Assembly (NCBI RefSeq): GCF_030272615.1
Contig: NC_081415.1
Coordinates: 108,690,406-108,754,405, forward strand
DNA length: 64,000 bases
Source: Cryptomeria japonica
Lineage: Eukaryota; Streptophyta; Pinopsida; Cupressales; Cupressaceae
Reading direction: 5' to 3'
Shown here piece after piece: positions 47,697 to 59,278 of the stretch (position 1 is the first letter of the stretch; every line of letters starts with the position of its first letter). A program made the position numbers and the translations under genes. Below the pieces are notes generated by a model that saw nothing but the letters and a program-made list of their open reading frames with translations, did no database searches and was not told the DNA's origin.

Positions 47697-47893
47697 TGTT
47701 AGAAATTATTATTAGTTCTCAACTTGTTATTTATTTTTTATGAGTTGTTTTAACAAGTCTCTAATTCTAGGATCAGTTAAAACTAAATGAGAGAAATTCA
47801 AGGAAGACTTCTTCCTATAAAAGTGTAATATCTTGAATAGTTTTATATAGAAACACAAACTATTATCTTTTGGTAGTTTCTCTAAAGTTAATA
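47697..47893 (+). repeat. 3' LTR of the small element
   Basis: 197 bp, TGTTAGAAATTATTATTAG to GTTAATA, followed by TCAAC. Confidence 0.85.
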
Positions 47894-48191
47894 TCAACAC
47901 CATAGGTCCTCCATCATGACTATACCTAGTAACAATGTCTCTCCTCAACATGACAAAAAAATAGCAAATCAAGACTAAACCAAGCCACCAATTTGAATAT
48001 GCATTAGCAATGAAAGGTCTATGGGCATAAACAACCCACATCCAAGCCATAAATGTATTATTTAAGTACAGACCACCTACAACACTGCACAACTTGTAGA
48101 CCCAACAAGGTAACATACATATCTAAATAAAATACTAATAACCATGTCAAAATGAGAGAAATCTGAGATACATATTAAGTATACAATGACA

Positions 48192-48683
48192 TGTTGGTGT
48201 AATTAATTATTCAGGTTGGATATTATTACACCTTACTTAAGTTTACTTAGGATAATGCATTTCATAGTAGTTTGGGTATGAGACACTTGGGTCTTTGTGC
48301 CATATTGGTATTGTGTGTAGGAGAATTTCCACCTTTTATCATGTGATCTTGTTACTACTTTATCATATCCACTTATTATGGAGTGATAATTCCACCTTCG
48401 GTGGGTGTTCCACCTCATGTGGAATATCTTATCGTTTCTTCTACCTACCACACCTATTTCCTACCTACTCTTGTTTCTTATTGAGCCACATGTCATGTTT
48501 GTGTGCTCACACATCCATATAGCCTTGCCTATATAAGCAGGCTCATATTCATTGTATGAACAACTATTGATCTGTTGATCATTTATCTATTCATGAGAAT
48601 ACAATTTATTTTATTCTTGTCCTATATTTTGTCTCTCTATTTTATACTTTTTATTGAGCTCTTGATCTTGGCAAAATCTCACA
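48192..48683 (+). repeat. 5' LTR of Copia-like copy 2
   Basis: 492 bp, TGTTGGTG to TCTCACA, with TATATAA at 48530-48536. Followed by PBS TGGTATCAGAGCC at 48684-48696. It differs from the copy 1 LTRs at many positions, so the insertion is older. Confidence 0.9.
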
Positions 48684-50401
48684 TGGTATCAGAGCCATTA
48701 GAGTGACATTGATTCATCTTTGAGAGGTATTATTACAACGTCAAGAGGCAGATATGAGGAGCAGCATCTTTTGGAGGTGTGCTAGACCAGACCCGACCTC
48801 TCCATTGCGTCCAGTGGCCGTTTCCATGAATTGTGACTATACATTTGCCTATATTGGGTGAAAGTCAAATTTGGGGCTTGGAGGAAAATTTTTGTCCAAT
48901 TTGGGCGGTACGGTATGAATTTTTGAAATTCTTTTAAAACAAATAATTCTATTTTCTATAGAAAATATTTCATAGTTTTGAATTGTAAAATTTATTATTT
49001 AAAAAATAAATAAATAAATAAATAAATATATATATATATATATAATTAGGGGGGGGGGGGTAATTACTCCCACCCCCTGTCATATCCTCTGTGCTGCAAA
49101 CCCAACACTGTATCGCCATTGTAGTTGGGGGACCTATGGCCCGTACCTACCACCATACTCAGGTCTCCCCGTCAACTCTCTTCCTTTGTTGTCGCTATTG
49201 TCCACCAATGTCTTGGCTCTCGCTGGTTCTTGTCTCTAGATAGACCTACTCCACACAATCCTTGACACCGACCCCTATCTAGTCTGCAGTTGCTGTCGCT
49301 GTTTGTGCTTCCAATGAGCCTCTGCCATCAGGTCGCCTCTTTGTTGGGCCTTCTCTGCTCATGTTGCTGACTGCCTTTGGTGCCACGAGCGACCTGCAAC
49401 CCACGCTCTTGACTTCCACCAAAGGCCACCAACTACTCTCGAATTTTCCCAGCCGCCTGTCAATTTCCGTCACCGCCGCCATGCGACACTTTATCATTTT
49501 CCCGACAATGCCCACCTATCTGCACAGTTAGCAACTTGCCATCGTACAAAAGACACATCAGCAATCTGAGTCATAATCTTTGTTCGCCACGCAAACCATC
49601 CGTACTGACACATCAACGGGATGTACCTTCCACGTCAACAACTTTGGCCAATCGGATTCTGCCATGTCAGCAGTCTGTACTGTACGGACGCACAGTCAGC
49701 CTGGGAGGCGAAGTTTTGGCAACGACCATATGACCGTCAAGTTTAGGCTCACAGATTTCTGATGTCATCTTTTTTGAAAATTTATCAGCCCCCTCCCATT
49801 AAGATTTTCAGTTTTGTAGTTCAACTTTGGAAGGCCATATCTTGCTCATTTTTGCTCCTTTTTGGGTGCAAACTTTTTTTGAAATGGGCTAATTTTTCAT
49901 GTAATTTCTTGTGGTAGAATTATTTTCTGATTTTGATGGATAGAGTTTTCAGAAATCTCATTTTTTGGTGACTGTACCTGTCCAATCCTTGTTTTTGCAA
50001 CTTCTGGGACTCTGTTTGGGCTCATACGAACTCCTTTTCAAGTGCCATTTTTTTTGAAAGTGAATAATTTTTTGTCTACTTTCATAATATGCTATCAGTT
50101 TGCAATGATTTTGGGTAAAAATTGTACTTTCAACATATGGTCTTTTTTGGCCAATTTGACACTTGTATTGCATAGATCTATCTTGCTAGTCTTTTGCATT
50201 GTATTTCTTAGCCTATTAGGGAATTTTTAAAATAAAATCATAAGTCCACCTTGCCATTGTTTGCAAGTGGCCTATTGTACGCGCACTACATATAAAGTAC
50301 CAAAATCATCAATTTTTTTTTTTTTTTTGGTGGGGGGGGGGGGTACTTTGATTGATTAAATTTGGAGGGGTGTCTCTTGTGCTATTTACATTTTTTCTAC
50401 T
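48684..50401 (+). other. Leader of Copia-like copy 2
   Basis: After the PBS come (TAAA)n/(TA)n at about 49006-49044, a G run at 49050-49061, a GC-rich segment to about 49750, then AT-rich sequence matching 27880-28440 and a T17/G12 run just before the start codon. No gene supported. Confidence 0.7.
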
Positions 50402-52561
50402 ATGGGTTCTCCTAATTTTCCTCTCCTAACTCCTGGTAATTATGCTACTTGGAAAATTGATGCATGGAGTAAACTATGGAAAAAAGGACCAACTCATTAA
50501 ATTGATGGAACTGTTGTTGCTCCCACCGATCCTAAGGATGATCTTGTTGCTCCCACCGATCCTAAGGATGATCTTGTTGCTCACTTGGATTGGATCACTA
50601 AGAATATCATGGAAATTGGTACCTTAAGAGAGTATGTATCAAAGGATCTCATCTTTCATATTGAGAAATGTACCTTAATTAAGGATGCTTGGCAAAAGCT
50701 TCAAGACTTGTATGGTCAAGTTGATGAGATTAGGGAATATCAAATTGATAGTGATCTCACCATGTTAGATCCAAAGAACTTTGATACTATACAGGATTAT
50801 GTCACTAAGGCAAAAGAGTTGAGGGAACAACTCAAGGATTGTGGCATTGATAAGAAGGATACTCAATTGATATTCAATTTGATGGGAAATCTTCCACAAT
50901 AATATGCAACATTTATTTCTAGTTTCCAAACCCATAGGATGAGAATGGGTTCAAGCTACACAATGGCTACATTTTATGCTTTTGCCGAAATGTTAATGAT
51001 GGAACAAACTAAGCTGATAAGTATGGGCATTCTTAAGGCTTCTAAGTATCAAGCATTAGTGGCAAATCAAGGGAACAAAGGAAATCAAGGAAACGACAAC
51101 TCAAACAAGAAGAAATGGCAATCAAAACCTAAGGATGAAGCATCACCTTCTCCACAATAAGGAGATTCATCCTCTTCCAAGAAGGACAATTCATGAAAGA
51201 GGGAGAGACCTACTTGTGCCTATTGTAAAAAGGTTGGTCATGAGGAGCATTGTTGACATTCTAAGAAGATTGATGAGCTGACACATATCCTAAAAAAACA
51301 TAACATTGATTTTCCTAATGCCTACAAGAAGGATGATTCATCAACTTCCACTTCCTCACATTCAAAAGGAAAAGGGCAATCATTCATGGATTCAACAAGT
51401 AGGAAGACTCACTCTTTTGGGACAAGAAAAGGAAAAGCTCTTTGTGCTACTACAAGTCATGATTCAGGGAGATGGCTTCTAGATTCAGGGGCTTCTCATC
51501 ATATGGCATCTTTGCAGTCTATGTTCTCTTCATTTGAGCCTTGCACCATGCCACAAATTTTGATGGGCAATCATACATACATGGATGCGATTGGGAAATG
51601 AACTATTGCCATTGGGGATAACTCCTTCAATGATGTGTTGCGTGTACCCCATTTGACAAACAATCTCCTTTCCATCTATCAAATTACACATGGCGCAACT
51701 AAGAGAAAAGTGGACTTCACACCTAAGTCAGTTTTCATTAGAGACTTGGAGACTAGAGCTATCATTGCAACTGGGGTGGTTGATCATTCATCTCAGTTAT
51801 ACTCCTTTTCAGATTTTGTTGATGAGGATGACTTCACATATGATTATTCTACACATGATGATCACACTTCTTGTGATGATTCAAATTTTAAGAAGAACCT
51901 TGGGTACTTGAACTTGAGGATTTTCACATGTGACCCCATTCTTGATCCTTGTGTTTCATCTCCTCCTATTGATATCACATCACCTATTGCACCCGATGAT
52001 GCAACTAGTGCGACAATTTTTCCTTCTTGTTATTCAATGCAGCATGATATATCTTGTCTTCCAGCTTTAGTTTCATGGGATGATTACTTGATAGACATTG
52101 CAGGTTTGTTTGTGGAATCCTACATAGTAGATTTGGGAGACACCATTGATGATATTCATCTTCTCTTTGATAAAGATGATCCTTCTTTGATTATTGTGAG
52201 GGAACACTCTGACCCTCTTGTTCATTCTCTACATGATCATTATTTTGAGGTTGACATGATTTTGGATACTTATGTATAGCAGTTTAAGGAGGTTTCTTTA
52301 TGTTTAGAGGAGATATGTGAGTCTTTGGGACTTGTTCTACATTCATCTCCACTAGATCTTGGAGTGCCTTTTTCAGCAGTGTGGAGCAGTTCACCACCTT
52401 TGGAGGAGGTATCTTTCAACATCGACATGGGGACACTTGAGAAAGTTTTAGAGACTTCATTCATTATGAGTTTTTTTCCTACATCTCCCCTTCATGATTG
52501 TGGAGACTTCATGGATACACCTTTGGTTTTGTTTCTTCCTGAGGGGAGGAATGTTGTTTGA
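50402..52561 (+). pseudogene. Gag-protease-like polyprotein of copy 2, disabled
   Basis: Aligns from ATGGGTTCT to GGGGAGGAATGTTGTT with the frame at 28502 but carries a 1 bp shift near 50475 and stops near 50498, 50900, 51158, 51195, 51254, 51599, 52277 and 52558. A 30 bp unit is exactly duplicated at 50521-50580, which copy 1 lacks. The knuckle keeps CAYCKKVGHEEHC before a stop. The protease start is the regular DSGAS form. The acidic C-terminal region is well conserved (LFVESYIVDLGD, DDIHLLFD, REHSDPLVHSLHDH, SPLDLGVPFS), so that region belongs to the family and is not a one-off fusion in copy 1. Confidence 0.9.
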
Positions 52562-52696
52562 TGTTCATGGAGAACTTTCTTCATTCATTCTCAAGCTTCT
52601 ATCATTGGTGAAAATTATACATTTAGGGGGGAATTCCTATCTTCTCTTCTTCTCTCATATGGGGGGACTTTTTCCTCACATGGGCTTTTGTTCCTC

Positions 52697-54315
52697 TGAT
52701 GGGGTTCACCTAGTTTGCTAACTCTTCACCTAGTCAGTGTTGCTCAATTCCACCAACTCTCCAAGCCTAATTTCACTCTAGACCTCCAATTCCTTCTCAA
52801 TATCTTCTAGGGCTTGCTTCTTAACCATTCCAAGGTGTTTTGTTCAAGTGTTTTAGCTAGAAACCCTACCAATTCACAATGCTTCCCATGTGCTCATCAT
52901 GGCTATCTTGGATTCAACTTGTCAAATTGAACTCCTATTGTTATGAGTTGATGCAGAGGTGTGGAGGTGGCTACTAACATTTTTTAATGCCTTTTGGGTC
53001 CTTTCAAGGTTTTCTTTCTTTTCCCTCCTTACCAATTTCACCATTTTGCCTAGGAAAGGGCTGCAAGTAAAGAGCCCCAATTAGGCCTCCAAAATCTAGT
53101 TTTCTAAGGCTTGGAGGAAAATGGTCCAAAAGACCCCACTGAAAGTTTTTATTTTCTTCAATTAATCATCTAACCTCAAGTGATTTTTGTGGCTTTGGTT
53201 CCTTACTCCACCGTACAATGTCCTAACCCCAAAATGAGGGTTTTGAAGGGTTTCTAGGCCTTCTAACTGACAGTGACTAGTCAAGTTGGTGTTTGGGAAA
53301 TAAATGACTTTTTCAAGGATTCCCCTTGCATTGGAAACTCTATAATAACTCTATGGACCCCTCCAACATCTTAGATGGTGGTTTGGCATTCACCCCTACA
53401 CTTTGCACTTCAATTTCACCCTGTCTCCTCTAGTCGGGTTGCTCCTGGACTCACCTACAACAAGGTGACAGTCACATTGAATGTCATCTCCAACACTTGT
53501 CCCTACATATGTACACTATAAAAGTGGTTTCCCTTCATTTCCCAATAGGTCGTGATGGTAGCACGAGTGGAATTCATGGGGCAACCATTTTACATAAAAC
53601 TGCTATATACAAGCCAAAACTGGCTGTTTGCAAACCAAAATAACAAAAAACTAATACAAAATATATACAAAGATTAAAATGGAACTAAAAAATCTATAAC
53701 ACACCAAATAAACTCAATCCATTATTGGATCAATGGATTCAATCCATTTGCATTCACAAAATGAGTAAAACAAGCCAAAATGATGCCAACTAGTCTGAAA
53801 ATGAGTAGTTTCAGATTGTTGAACTTACAAAGAAAAGAATCTAACCTTGGTAACCATGCAAGAGAGGGTTCCTATATAATTCCCCTTGTGTAAAGTCTTT
53901 CTAGGGCATTGGACAATCCCTAACTCCATCGCTAATCAAATTAGGCTAAAAGTTGTCATGACAACTTTTTGCAACTTTGCACTTTTGCACTTTGTGGCCT
54001 TCTCAGCCTATGAGACCTATTCTGTCATCACTCATGAATTTTAAAACATGTATAAGACTAATTTAACTCTCTCTAATGCCTATACCAAGTTTTGACACTT
54101 TTGACCATCAAGAAGGTCAACTACCTACTCAAACCACTATTTATGCACAAAATGCAAACCTAAGAAGAAACTAACTCTACTAGGCCTACATTGACTCATC
54201 AAACTCATTCTTGGACCCTCTTGGAGTCCTTATTCACTACTTGACTTGGCTAGGGTCAGTACAAGCCAAAATTGAGAAAATACTACTAGCCTAAGTCCTA
54301 GGTGCTCTTGCACCA
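52697..54315 (-). repeat. 3' LTR of the chromovirus
   Basis: 1619 bp from TGGTGCAAGAGCACCTAG (54315) to AACCCCATCA (52697). Reversed TATATA at 53874-53879. AGTTGTCATGACAACTTTT forms a small hairpin near 53950. Confidence 0.85.
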
Positions 54316-54325
54316 TTCTCCCAAA
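54316..54325 (-). other. Polypurine tract of the chromovirus
   Basis: Minus strand TTTGGGAGAA next to the LTR start. Confidence 0.75.
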
Positions 54326-54335
54326 CAAAATAAAA

Positions 54336-54722
54336 TCATGTCACCTCCTTGGGAATCATATTTTGATCAATGCCTTCTATCTCAAGCACCCATGGAGCTT
54401 TAGCTTCATGCATACCTTTCCATTTGATTAGGTTCTCCCAATAGATTTGATGCCTTGTCTTCTTGGCAATTCTTGAACTTAACACTTTCTCAGCCTTTGG
54501 ATTTGTTTTGGCTGGTAACTGAAGGTTGTTCACATCATCTGATACCTCTAAGTGACTGCAATCTAAACCTTGAATTGGTTCCCTATAGGTAACTAAGTCT
54601 TCTATGTTAAAAACTGGTGATAATCCTATGTCACTAGGTAGGTCCACCTTGTATGCATTTTCTCCATACTTGGCAAGAATGGCATATGGACCCAACCTTC
54701 TCATTTGTAACTTGTTAGGCAC
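54336..54722 (-). pseudogene. Integrase C-terminal part with chromodomain-like tail
   Basis: 128 codons continuing the integrase frame after one stop. Early on, RRLGPYAILAKYGENAYKV is the conserved C-terminal integrase segment of Ty3/gypsy elements. VFNIEDLVTY follows, and near the end comes a weak chromodomain (WENLIKWKGM...APWVLE). Chromodomains are thought to direct such elements to marked chromatin. The aromatic cage looks incomplete. Confidence 0.8.
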
Positions 54723-54725
54723 TCC

Positions 54726-55343
54726 TTACTGTAGTCGTGCTTTGTTTAGGTGCACCATAAAAATATCTCCCACTTGAAATTGTAGGTTCTTCCTTCTCTC
54801 ATCAACTTTTTGCTTGAGTTTTCTTATGTTCTCTATCAAGGCTTGCTTGACTGATTCATGTACCTCCTTCATTGACTGAGCAAAGTCTTCTGCATATCCA
54901 CTTCTTGCTGCTGCACTACCTAAGTCTCTCAACTCCAAAATACTTCCTGGGTGTACACCGTAGACCACTTCAAAAGGGCTCTTGCCAGTAGTCCTATTTA
55001 TGGTGTCATTGTATGCATATTCAGCTTGTAAAAGTAATTGATCCCATGTATGACCATATTCCTTGGTAAGGCACCTCAATAAGTTTCCCAAGCTTCTATT
55101 CACCACTTCGGTCTGCCCATATATTTGAGGATGGTAGGTTGATCCAAAAGAGAGGTTGGTGCCAAGATTTTTCCAAAGTGCCTTCCAAAAATGACTCATG
55201 AACTTTGAGTCCCTATCTGAAATAATGCTCATGGGTAAACCATGTATCCTTACTACCTCTTTGCAAAACAAATGAGCTATTTGGCATGCATCATGAGTAG
55301 CCTTGCAAGGCACAAAGTGAGCCATTTTGCTAAATCTATCCAC
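54726..55343 (-). pseudogene. Integrase core domain
   Basis: 205 codons starting MDRFSKMAHF, so the first catalytic Asp and its flank are kept. ISDRDSKF holds the second Asp, and QTEVVNRSLGN the Glu of the D,D-35-E triad. YNDTINRTTGKSPFEVVYG is the usual downstream block. A TAG at 55368-55370 separates it from the zinc-binding part. Confidence 0.9.
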
Positions 55344-55367
55344 AATGACATAAATGTTGTCAAATCC

Positions 55368-55766
55368 CTACTTTGTCCTTGGTAAACCTACCACAAAGTC
55401 CATACTAATGCACTCCCAAGTTCTATTTGGTATGGGAAGAGGTTGGTATAAACAAACATTTGTAGAAGTACCTTTGGCCTTTTGGCAAACTATGCAAGTC
55501 TCCACATACTTCTTTACATCTTGATTCATCCTTGGCCAATAATAATATCTCTGAACCAACTCTTGAGTCTTATTGACTCCAAAATGTCCACTAAGGCTAC
55601 CATTATGCTTCTCTTGTATGAGAATTTCTCTCATTGAGCCTCTAGGCACACAAAGCTGCCCACCTCTAAACAATAGTCCATTTTTGCAAAGTAAAATCAG
55701 ATTACTCACCATGGAAGTGATTTTGATACTCCTTACACATATTGTAGGCATTTGAGAAGTCTTCAT
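55368..55766 (-). pseudogene. Integrase zinc-binding (H2C2) part
   Basis: 132 codons. His residues in EKHNGSLSGHFG and the pair in ETCIVCQKAKG form the HHCC finger. YYYWPRMNQDV is the standard linker. The frame runs into the core after one TAG. Confidence 0.85.
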
Positions 55767-56239
55767 CCTCCGGGTATGTCTCTAAAACTGTCAACTCCTA
55801 TGATTCTCAATTGGATTTCTTGGACTGTCAAAAGTCTCCTGCTTAATGCATCAGCAACCCAGTTTAACTATCCTTTCTTGTGTTTGATTGTGAATGTTTA
55901 GGATTGTATGTACTCCACCCATTTCATGCATTTATGATTGAGTTTTTCTTGTGAGTTTAGGAGGGTCAATGCTTGGTTGTCCATATCGACTACAAATTCC
56001 TTAGGAAGGAGATAGTGTCTCCACTTCCTCAAAGCCTACACTAAAGCATATAATTCCAAGTCATAAGAGGAGTACTTCCTCTTTGCATCACTTAGATTCT
56101 CACTATGGTAGGCTACTGGTCTTTCTTCTTGGCTTAGGACAACACCTACTACAACATTTCTTGCATCACATTCCACTATGAAAAGTTTCTCAAAACTAGG
56201 CAACACTAGTACCGATTGAGTAGCTATCTTCTCCTTCAA
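55767..56239 (-). pseudogene. RNase H region, several stops
   Basis: The first 67 codons (56239-56036) contain [16 protein letters not shown] with the first catalytic Asp, and [21 protein letters not shown] with the Glu. After a TAG at 56036-56038 the frame continues (RKWRHYLLPKEFVV, then a DNQAL-type Asp) with further stops. Confidence 0.8.
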
Positions 56240-56269
56240 GGTTTCAAAACCTCTATTTGCTTTTTCATT

Positions 56270-57283
56270 CTAGTGAAACTTTTCCTTCATTCCACCTCTA
56301 ATGGTGTCTAACATTGGTGCACATATAGCACTGAATTGCCTAATGAACTTCCTGTAGTACTGAGCTAGTCCATGTAAGCTTCTCACCTCTGTTGCTGACT
56401 TAGGAGTAGGCCAAGTTACTATGGCTTCAACCTTGCTGGGATCCATCTTGAGGTTTCCTTGAGACAACACAAACCCAAGGTAAACCAACTCCTTCTTAAA
56501 AAATTCACACTTGTCCAAGTTCATGGTTAGCTTTTCATCATACAATCTTTGTAGTACATCTTGCAAATGACTAATATGATCTGCCCTATCCTTACTGAAA
56601 ATGAGAATATCATCTAAATATACCACCACAAATTTACCTATGAAGTCCTTCATCACCTCATTCATAAGTCTCATGAAGGTTCTTGGAGAATTCGATAAGA
56701 CAAATGGCATTACAAGCCACTCATAAAGACCCTCTGCTGTCTTGAATGTTGTTTTCCATTCATCACCCTCCTTAATCCTAATTTGGTGGTATCCACTTTT
56801 AAGGTCAATCTTGGTAAAGTACTTGGCTTCTTCTAAACAATCCATTAGGTCTTCTATTATAGGAATTGGAAACCTATATCTGATGGTGATCCTAATTATA
56901 GCTCTATAATCAATACACAATCTCCAATTACCACCTTTCTTTGGGGCTAACACGGTAGGGACAGTACAAGGGCTAATACTTTTCCTAATTAGGCCTTGGT
57001 CTAAGAGCTCTTGGATTTGCTTGGCAATCTCAACATTTTTTTGGGGAGTCATTTTATAAGCTGCCTTGTTAGGTAAGGATGCTCTGGGAATGAAGTCTAT
57101 TTGATGGCTTATGGTTCTTTTAGGAGGTAAGGTGGCTGGCTGTCCATCACTCACTATACCTTTGAATTTCTTCCATAAGTCTTGAACCTCCTTTGGTAAA
57201 TCTATCTGCTCTTTCTTGTCTTCCTCCTTAGGCTTCATTACTAGTGAAAACCCTATACCTTCACCTTCCTCAAGTGTCTTCAA
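56270..57283 (-). pseudogene. Reverse transcriptase
   Basis: 337 codons. It shows GNWRLCIDYRAI, FTKIDLKSGYHQIRI with a catalytic Asp, and VVYLDDILIFS with the YLDD box, then the LHGLAQYYRKFI block at the thumb/connection border. Start and end are set by stops (TAG at 57287-57289 upstream, TAG at 56270-56272 at the end), not by true termini, since Gag-Pol was one frame. The catalytic residues are all present. Confidence 0.95.
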
Positions 57284-57286
57284 GAA

Positions 57287-57688
57287 CTATTTTTCACTCA
57301 CCAAAAGAACATTAGGACCTGCTGCCCTCTTTTCATCTTCCTCAAGGATAGATTGAATCTTGAATGTGACTCCATCTTTCTTGAATGAGTATGCATTATT
57401 GGCTCCATCATGAATAGTTTGTCTATCAAATTTCCATAGTCTTCCTAATAGAATATGGCATGCATCCATGGGTAGGACATAACATAACACCTTGTCCCTA
57501 TACCTTCCAATGGTAAAATCCACCCATGCTTGCTCATTAACTAGGACATGTTGGCCTTTGTCCAACCAAGTGACTCTATATGAATTATTGTGAGGTATCC
57601 TTTCTAATTTGAGATTACTCACTGCCTCTTGTGACACAATGTTGTCTATTGATCCTGAATCAATGATCACTTTGCAAACTTTGTCCAT
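57287..57688 (-). pseudogene. Aspartic protease
   Basis: 133 codons with VIIDSGSIDNIVS (catalytic DSG) near the N-terminus and CHILLGRLWKFDRQ near residue 85. This is the RVP_2-type arrangement of plant Ty3/gypsy elements. A TAG separates it from RT. Confidence 0.9.
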
Positions 57689-57699
57689 AATCTTGCATT

Positions 57700-58959
57700 T
57701 GATCCTAAATAATGACCTCCTTTAGCTAGGCTCTTCTCTGACGGACTCTTTGATCAAAGTTCTCCTTATCATCAAGTTTTAACCTACTTCTAATTCTAAG
57801 GAAACCTCAGAGGTCTTTCTACTTTTAGACTCTTCTTGAAGATAGTTCACTCTTCTTTCACTACCTTAGGATGATGACCCCTTCTCAGACACCTATATGC
57901 TAGATGACCAAGTTGGTTACAATGGTAACACTTCCTTGTTGCAAAATATGAGGAACCTCTACCTTGGCCACTAGATCTTCCTCTAAAACCACTATTGGAG
58001 CCCCTTCCTCTATTAAATCCTTATCTATTAGTGCCACTCTCTTGCTGCTCAGTGAGTTTAGACTCACCTTGTGTTCTTTGTTTAGAACTTCTTCCTCCAA
58101 AGCTTCCCCTATGGCCTCTATTGTCTTTTCCTCTACCTTTGCCCCTATTGCTACTTGAATCATGTCTTCTTTTTAGTTTTTATTCCACCTTAAGGGAAAG
58201 TTGATAGGTTTGATGAACTGTCTTTGGGCTCATCAGAATGATTTGTTCTTGGATGTTCCACCGTAGACCATTTAGGTACCTAGGAACTTTGAGATTCTCT
58301 TCTTCCACCACATGAGATCTAAGGCTAAGTTTGTGAAACTCCTCTGTATAACTACTGAAATCAAGGTATTTTTCTCTTAAGTTTTGTCTCTTCCTATGAA
58401 TTTGCATTTCATAGTCACCAGGGAGATAGACTTCTTTGATTTGGGCTAACATCCCCTTCCAAGAAGAGATGGGTGCTTTGCCCATTTTATTCCTCTCATC
58501 TTGCACAAATTGCCACCATGTGAGAGTAGCTCCTCTCATCCTAGACTTGGCTACCTTGACTCTATAGGCTTCAGTTGTGCCTTCATATTCAAAATGGTTC
58601 TCCATGCCTTCTATCGATTCTAGGACCACTTCTGTTTCCATCTTACTAGTGAACAATGACAACCCTTCTAGTGATTTACCACTCAAGGCTTTCAATGCCT
58701 TCAGGAAAGGTTCTTGTTCTAAAATAAGATCAGGTTCATGTACTTTTTCCATCTCTGACACTTCTTTACCCTTCCCTTCTGCTCCTTCAACCTTTACCAA
58801 CACTTCATCTGCCTTGGTTTTAATTGCAACAAGCTTACTCTCCAATTCAACCAACTTTTCTTTCAGGAGTCTATTCTCTTCCTCCTGATCATCCACTTTC
58901 TTTGGCAACTCTACATTGGTCACCATGTTGTTGTCTCCTACAGATTTCACTGAGGCCAT
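57700..58959 (-). pseudogene. Gag with zinc knuckle
   Basis: I start at the ATG at 58959 (MASVKSVGDNN), because the longer frame to 59013 runs into the PBS and LTR and would need a GTG start. A coiled-coil segment (residues about 20-60, EEENRLLKEKLVELESKL) precedes the retrotransposon Gag domain (TLTWWQFV...AQIKEVYLPGDYE). After a TAA at about 58180 the frame continues with Arg/Gly-rich sequence and a CX2CX4HX4C knuckle (CYHCNQLGHLAYRC, about 57895-57940), interrupted by one more TAA. Confidence 0.85.
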
Positions 58960-58985
58960 GAACTCTTCTAGCCCAAATCTTATAG

Positions 58986-59000
58986 GCTCTGATACCAATT
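58986..59000 (-). other. Primer-binding site of the chromovirus (initiator-Met tRNA type)
   Basis: Minus strand AATTGGTATCAGAGC directly after the LTR end, with the TGGTATCAGAGC core. Confidence 0.9.
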
Positions 59001-59278
59001 TGATGGGGTTCACCTAGTTTGCTAACACTTCACCTAGTTGGTGTTGCTCAATTCCACCAACTCTCTAGGCCTAATTGCACTCTAGATCTCTAAGTCCTTC
59101 TCAATCTCTTCTAGGGCTTGCTTATTACCTATTCCAAGGTGTTTTCTTCAAGTGTTTTAGCTAGGAACCCTACCAATTCACAATGCTTTCCATGTGCTCA
59201 TCATGTCTGTCTTGGCTTCAACTTGTCAAATCGACCTCCTACTGTTATGAGTTGATGAAGAGGTGTGGAGGTGGATAC
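59001..59278 (-). repeat. 5' LTR fragment of the chromovirus
   Basis: 278 bp matching 52697-52974. It ends at GGATAC where the family A element inserted. Confidence 0.9.

Larger units (their letters stand above)
45676..47893 (+). mobile_element. Small (2.2 kb) non-autonomous LTR element with Gag relic
   Basis: LTRs of 198 and 197 bp flank about 1.8 kb. TCAAC is duplicated on both sides (45671-45675 and 47894-47898). A PBS TGGTATCAGAGCGC follows the first LTR (45874) and AAGGGGGAAA precedes the second (47687-47696). Inside, KCFYYNEVGHV near 46959 is a decayed zinc knuckle (one Cys replaced by Tyr), pointing to a Copia-type Gag. No other domain survives. The LTRs end TTAATA rather than CA. Confidence 0.85.
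48192..52696 (+). mobile_element. Copia-like non-autonomous element, copy 2 (older, interrupted)
   Basis: Same family as 26466-35720: LTR, PBS, GC-rich leader, T/G-rich pre-start segment and Gag-protease-like frame in the same order. It is cut at 52696 by the chromovirus. Its 3' LTR is not in the window and should lie beyond the nested elements to the right. Confidence 0.9.
52697..59278 (-). mobile_element. Ty3/gypsy chromovirus, all frames broken, 5' LTR interrupted
   Basis: Minus strand: 5' LTR fragment (59278-59001), PBS, Gag, protease, RT, RNase H, integrase, chromodomain-like tail, polypurine tract, 3' LTR. The 278 bp shared by the two LTRs differ at roughly 9% by eye, so the element is old. 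The outer 5' LTR part lies beyond the family A insertion at 59279. The left flank is TCCTC, and the partner copy is outside the window. This is the only element here with recognisable replication enzymes. Confidence 0.9.

Noticed and set aside
58960-59013. Longer Gag start of the chromovirus
   Set aside because: It would begin with GTG inside the LTR and translate the PBS.
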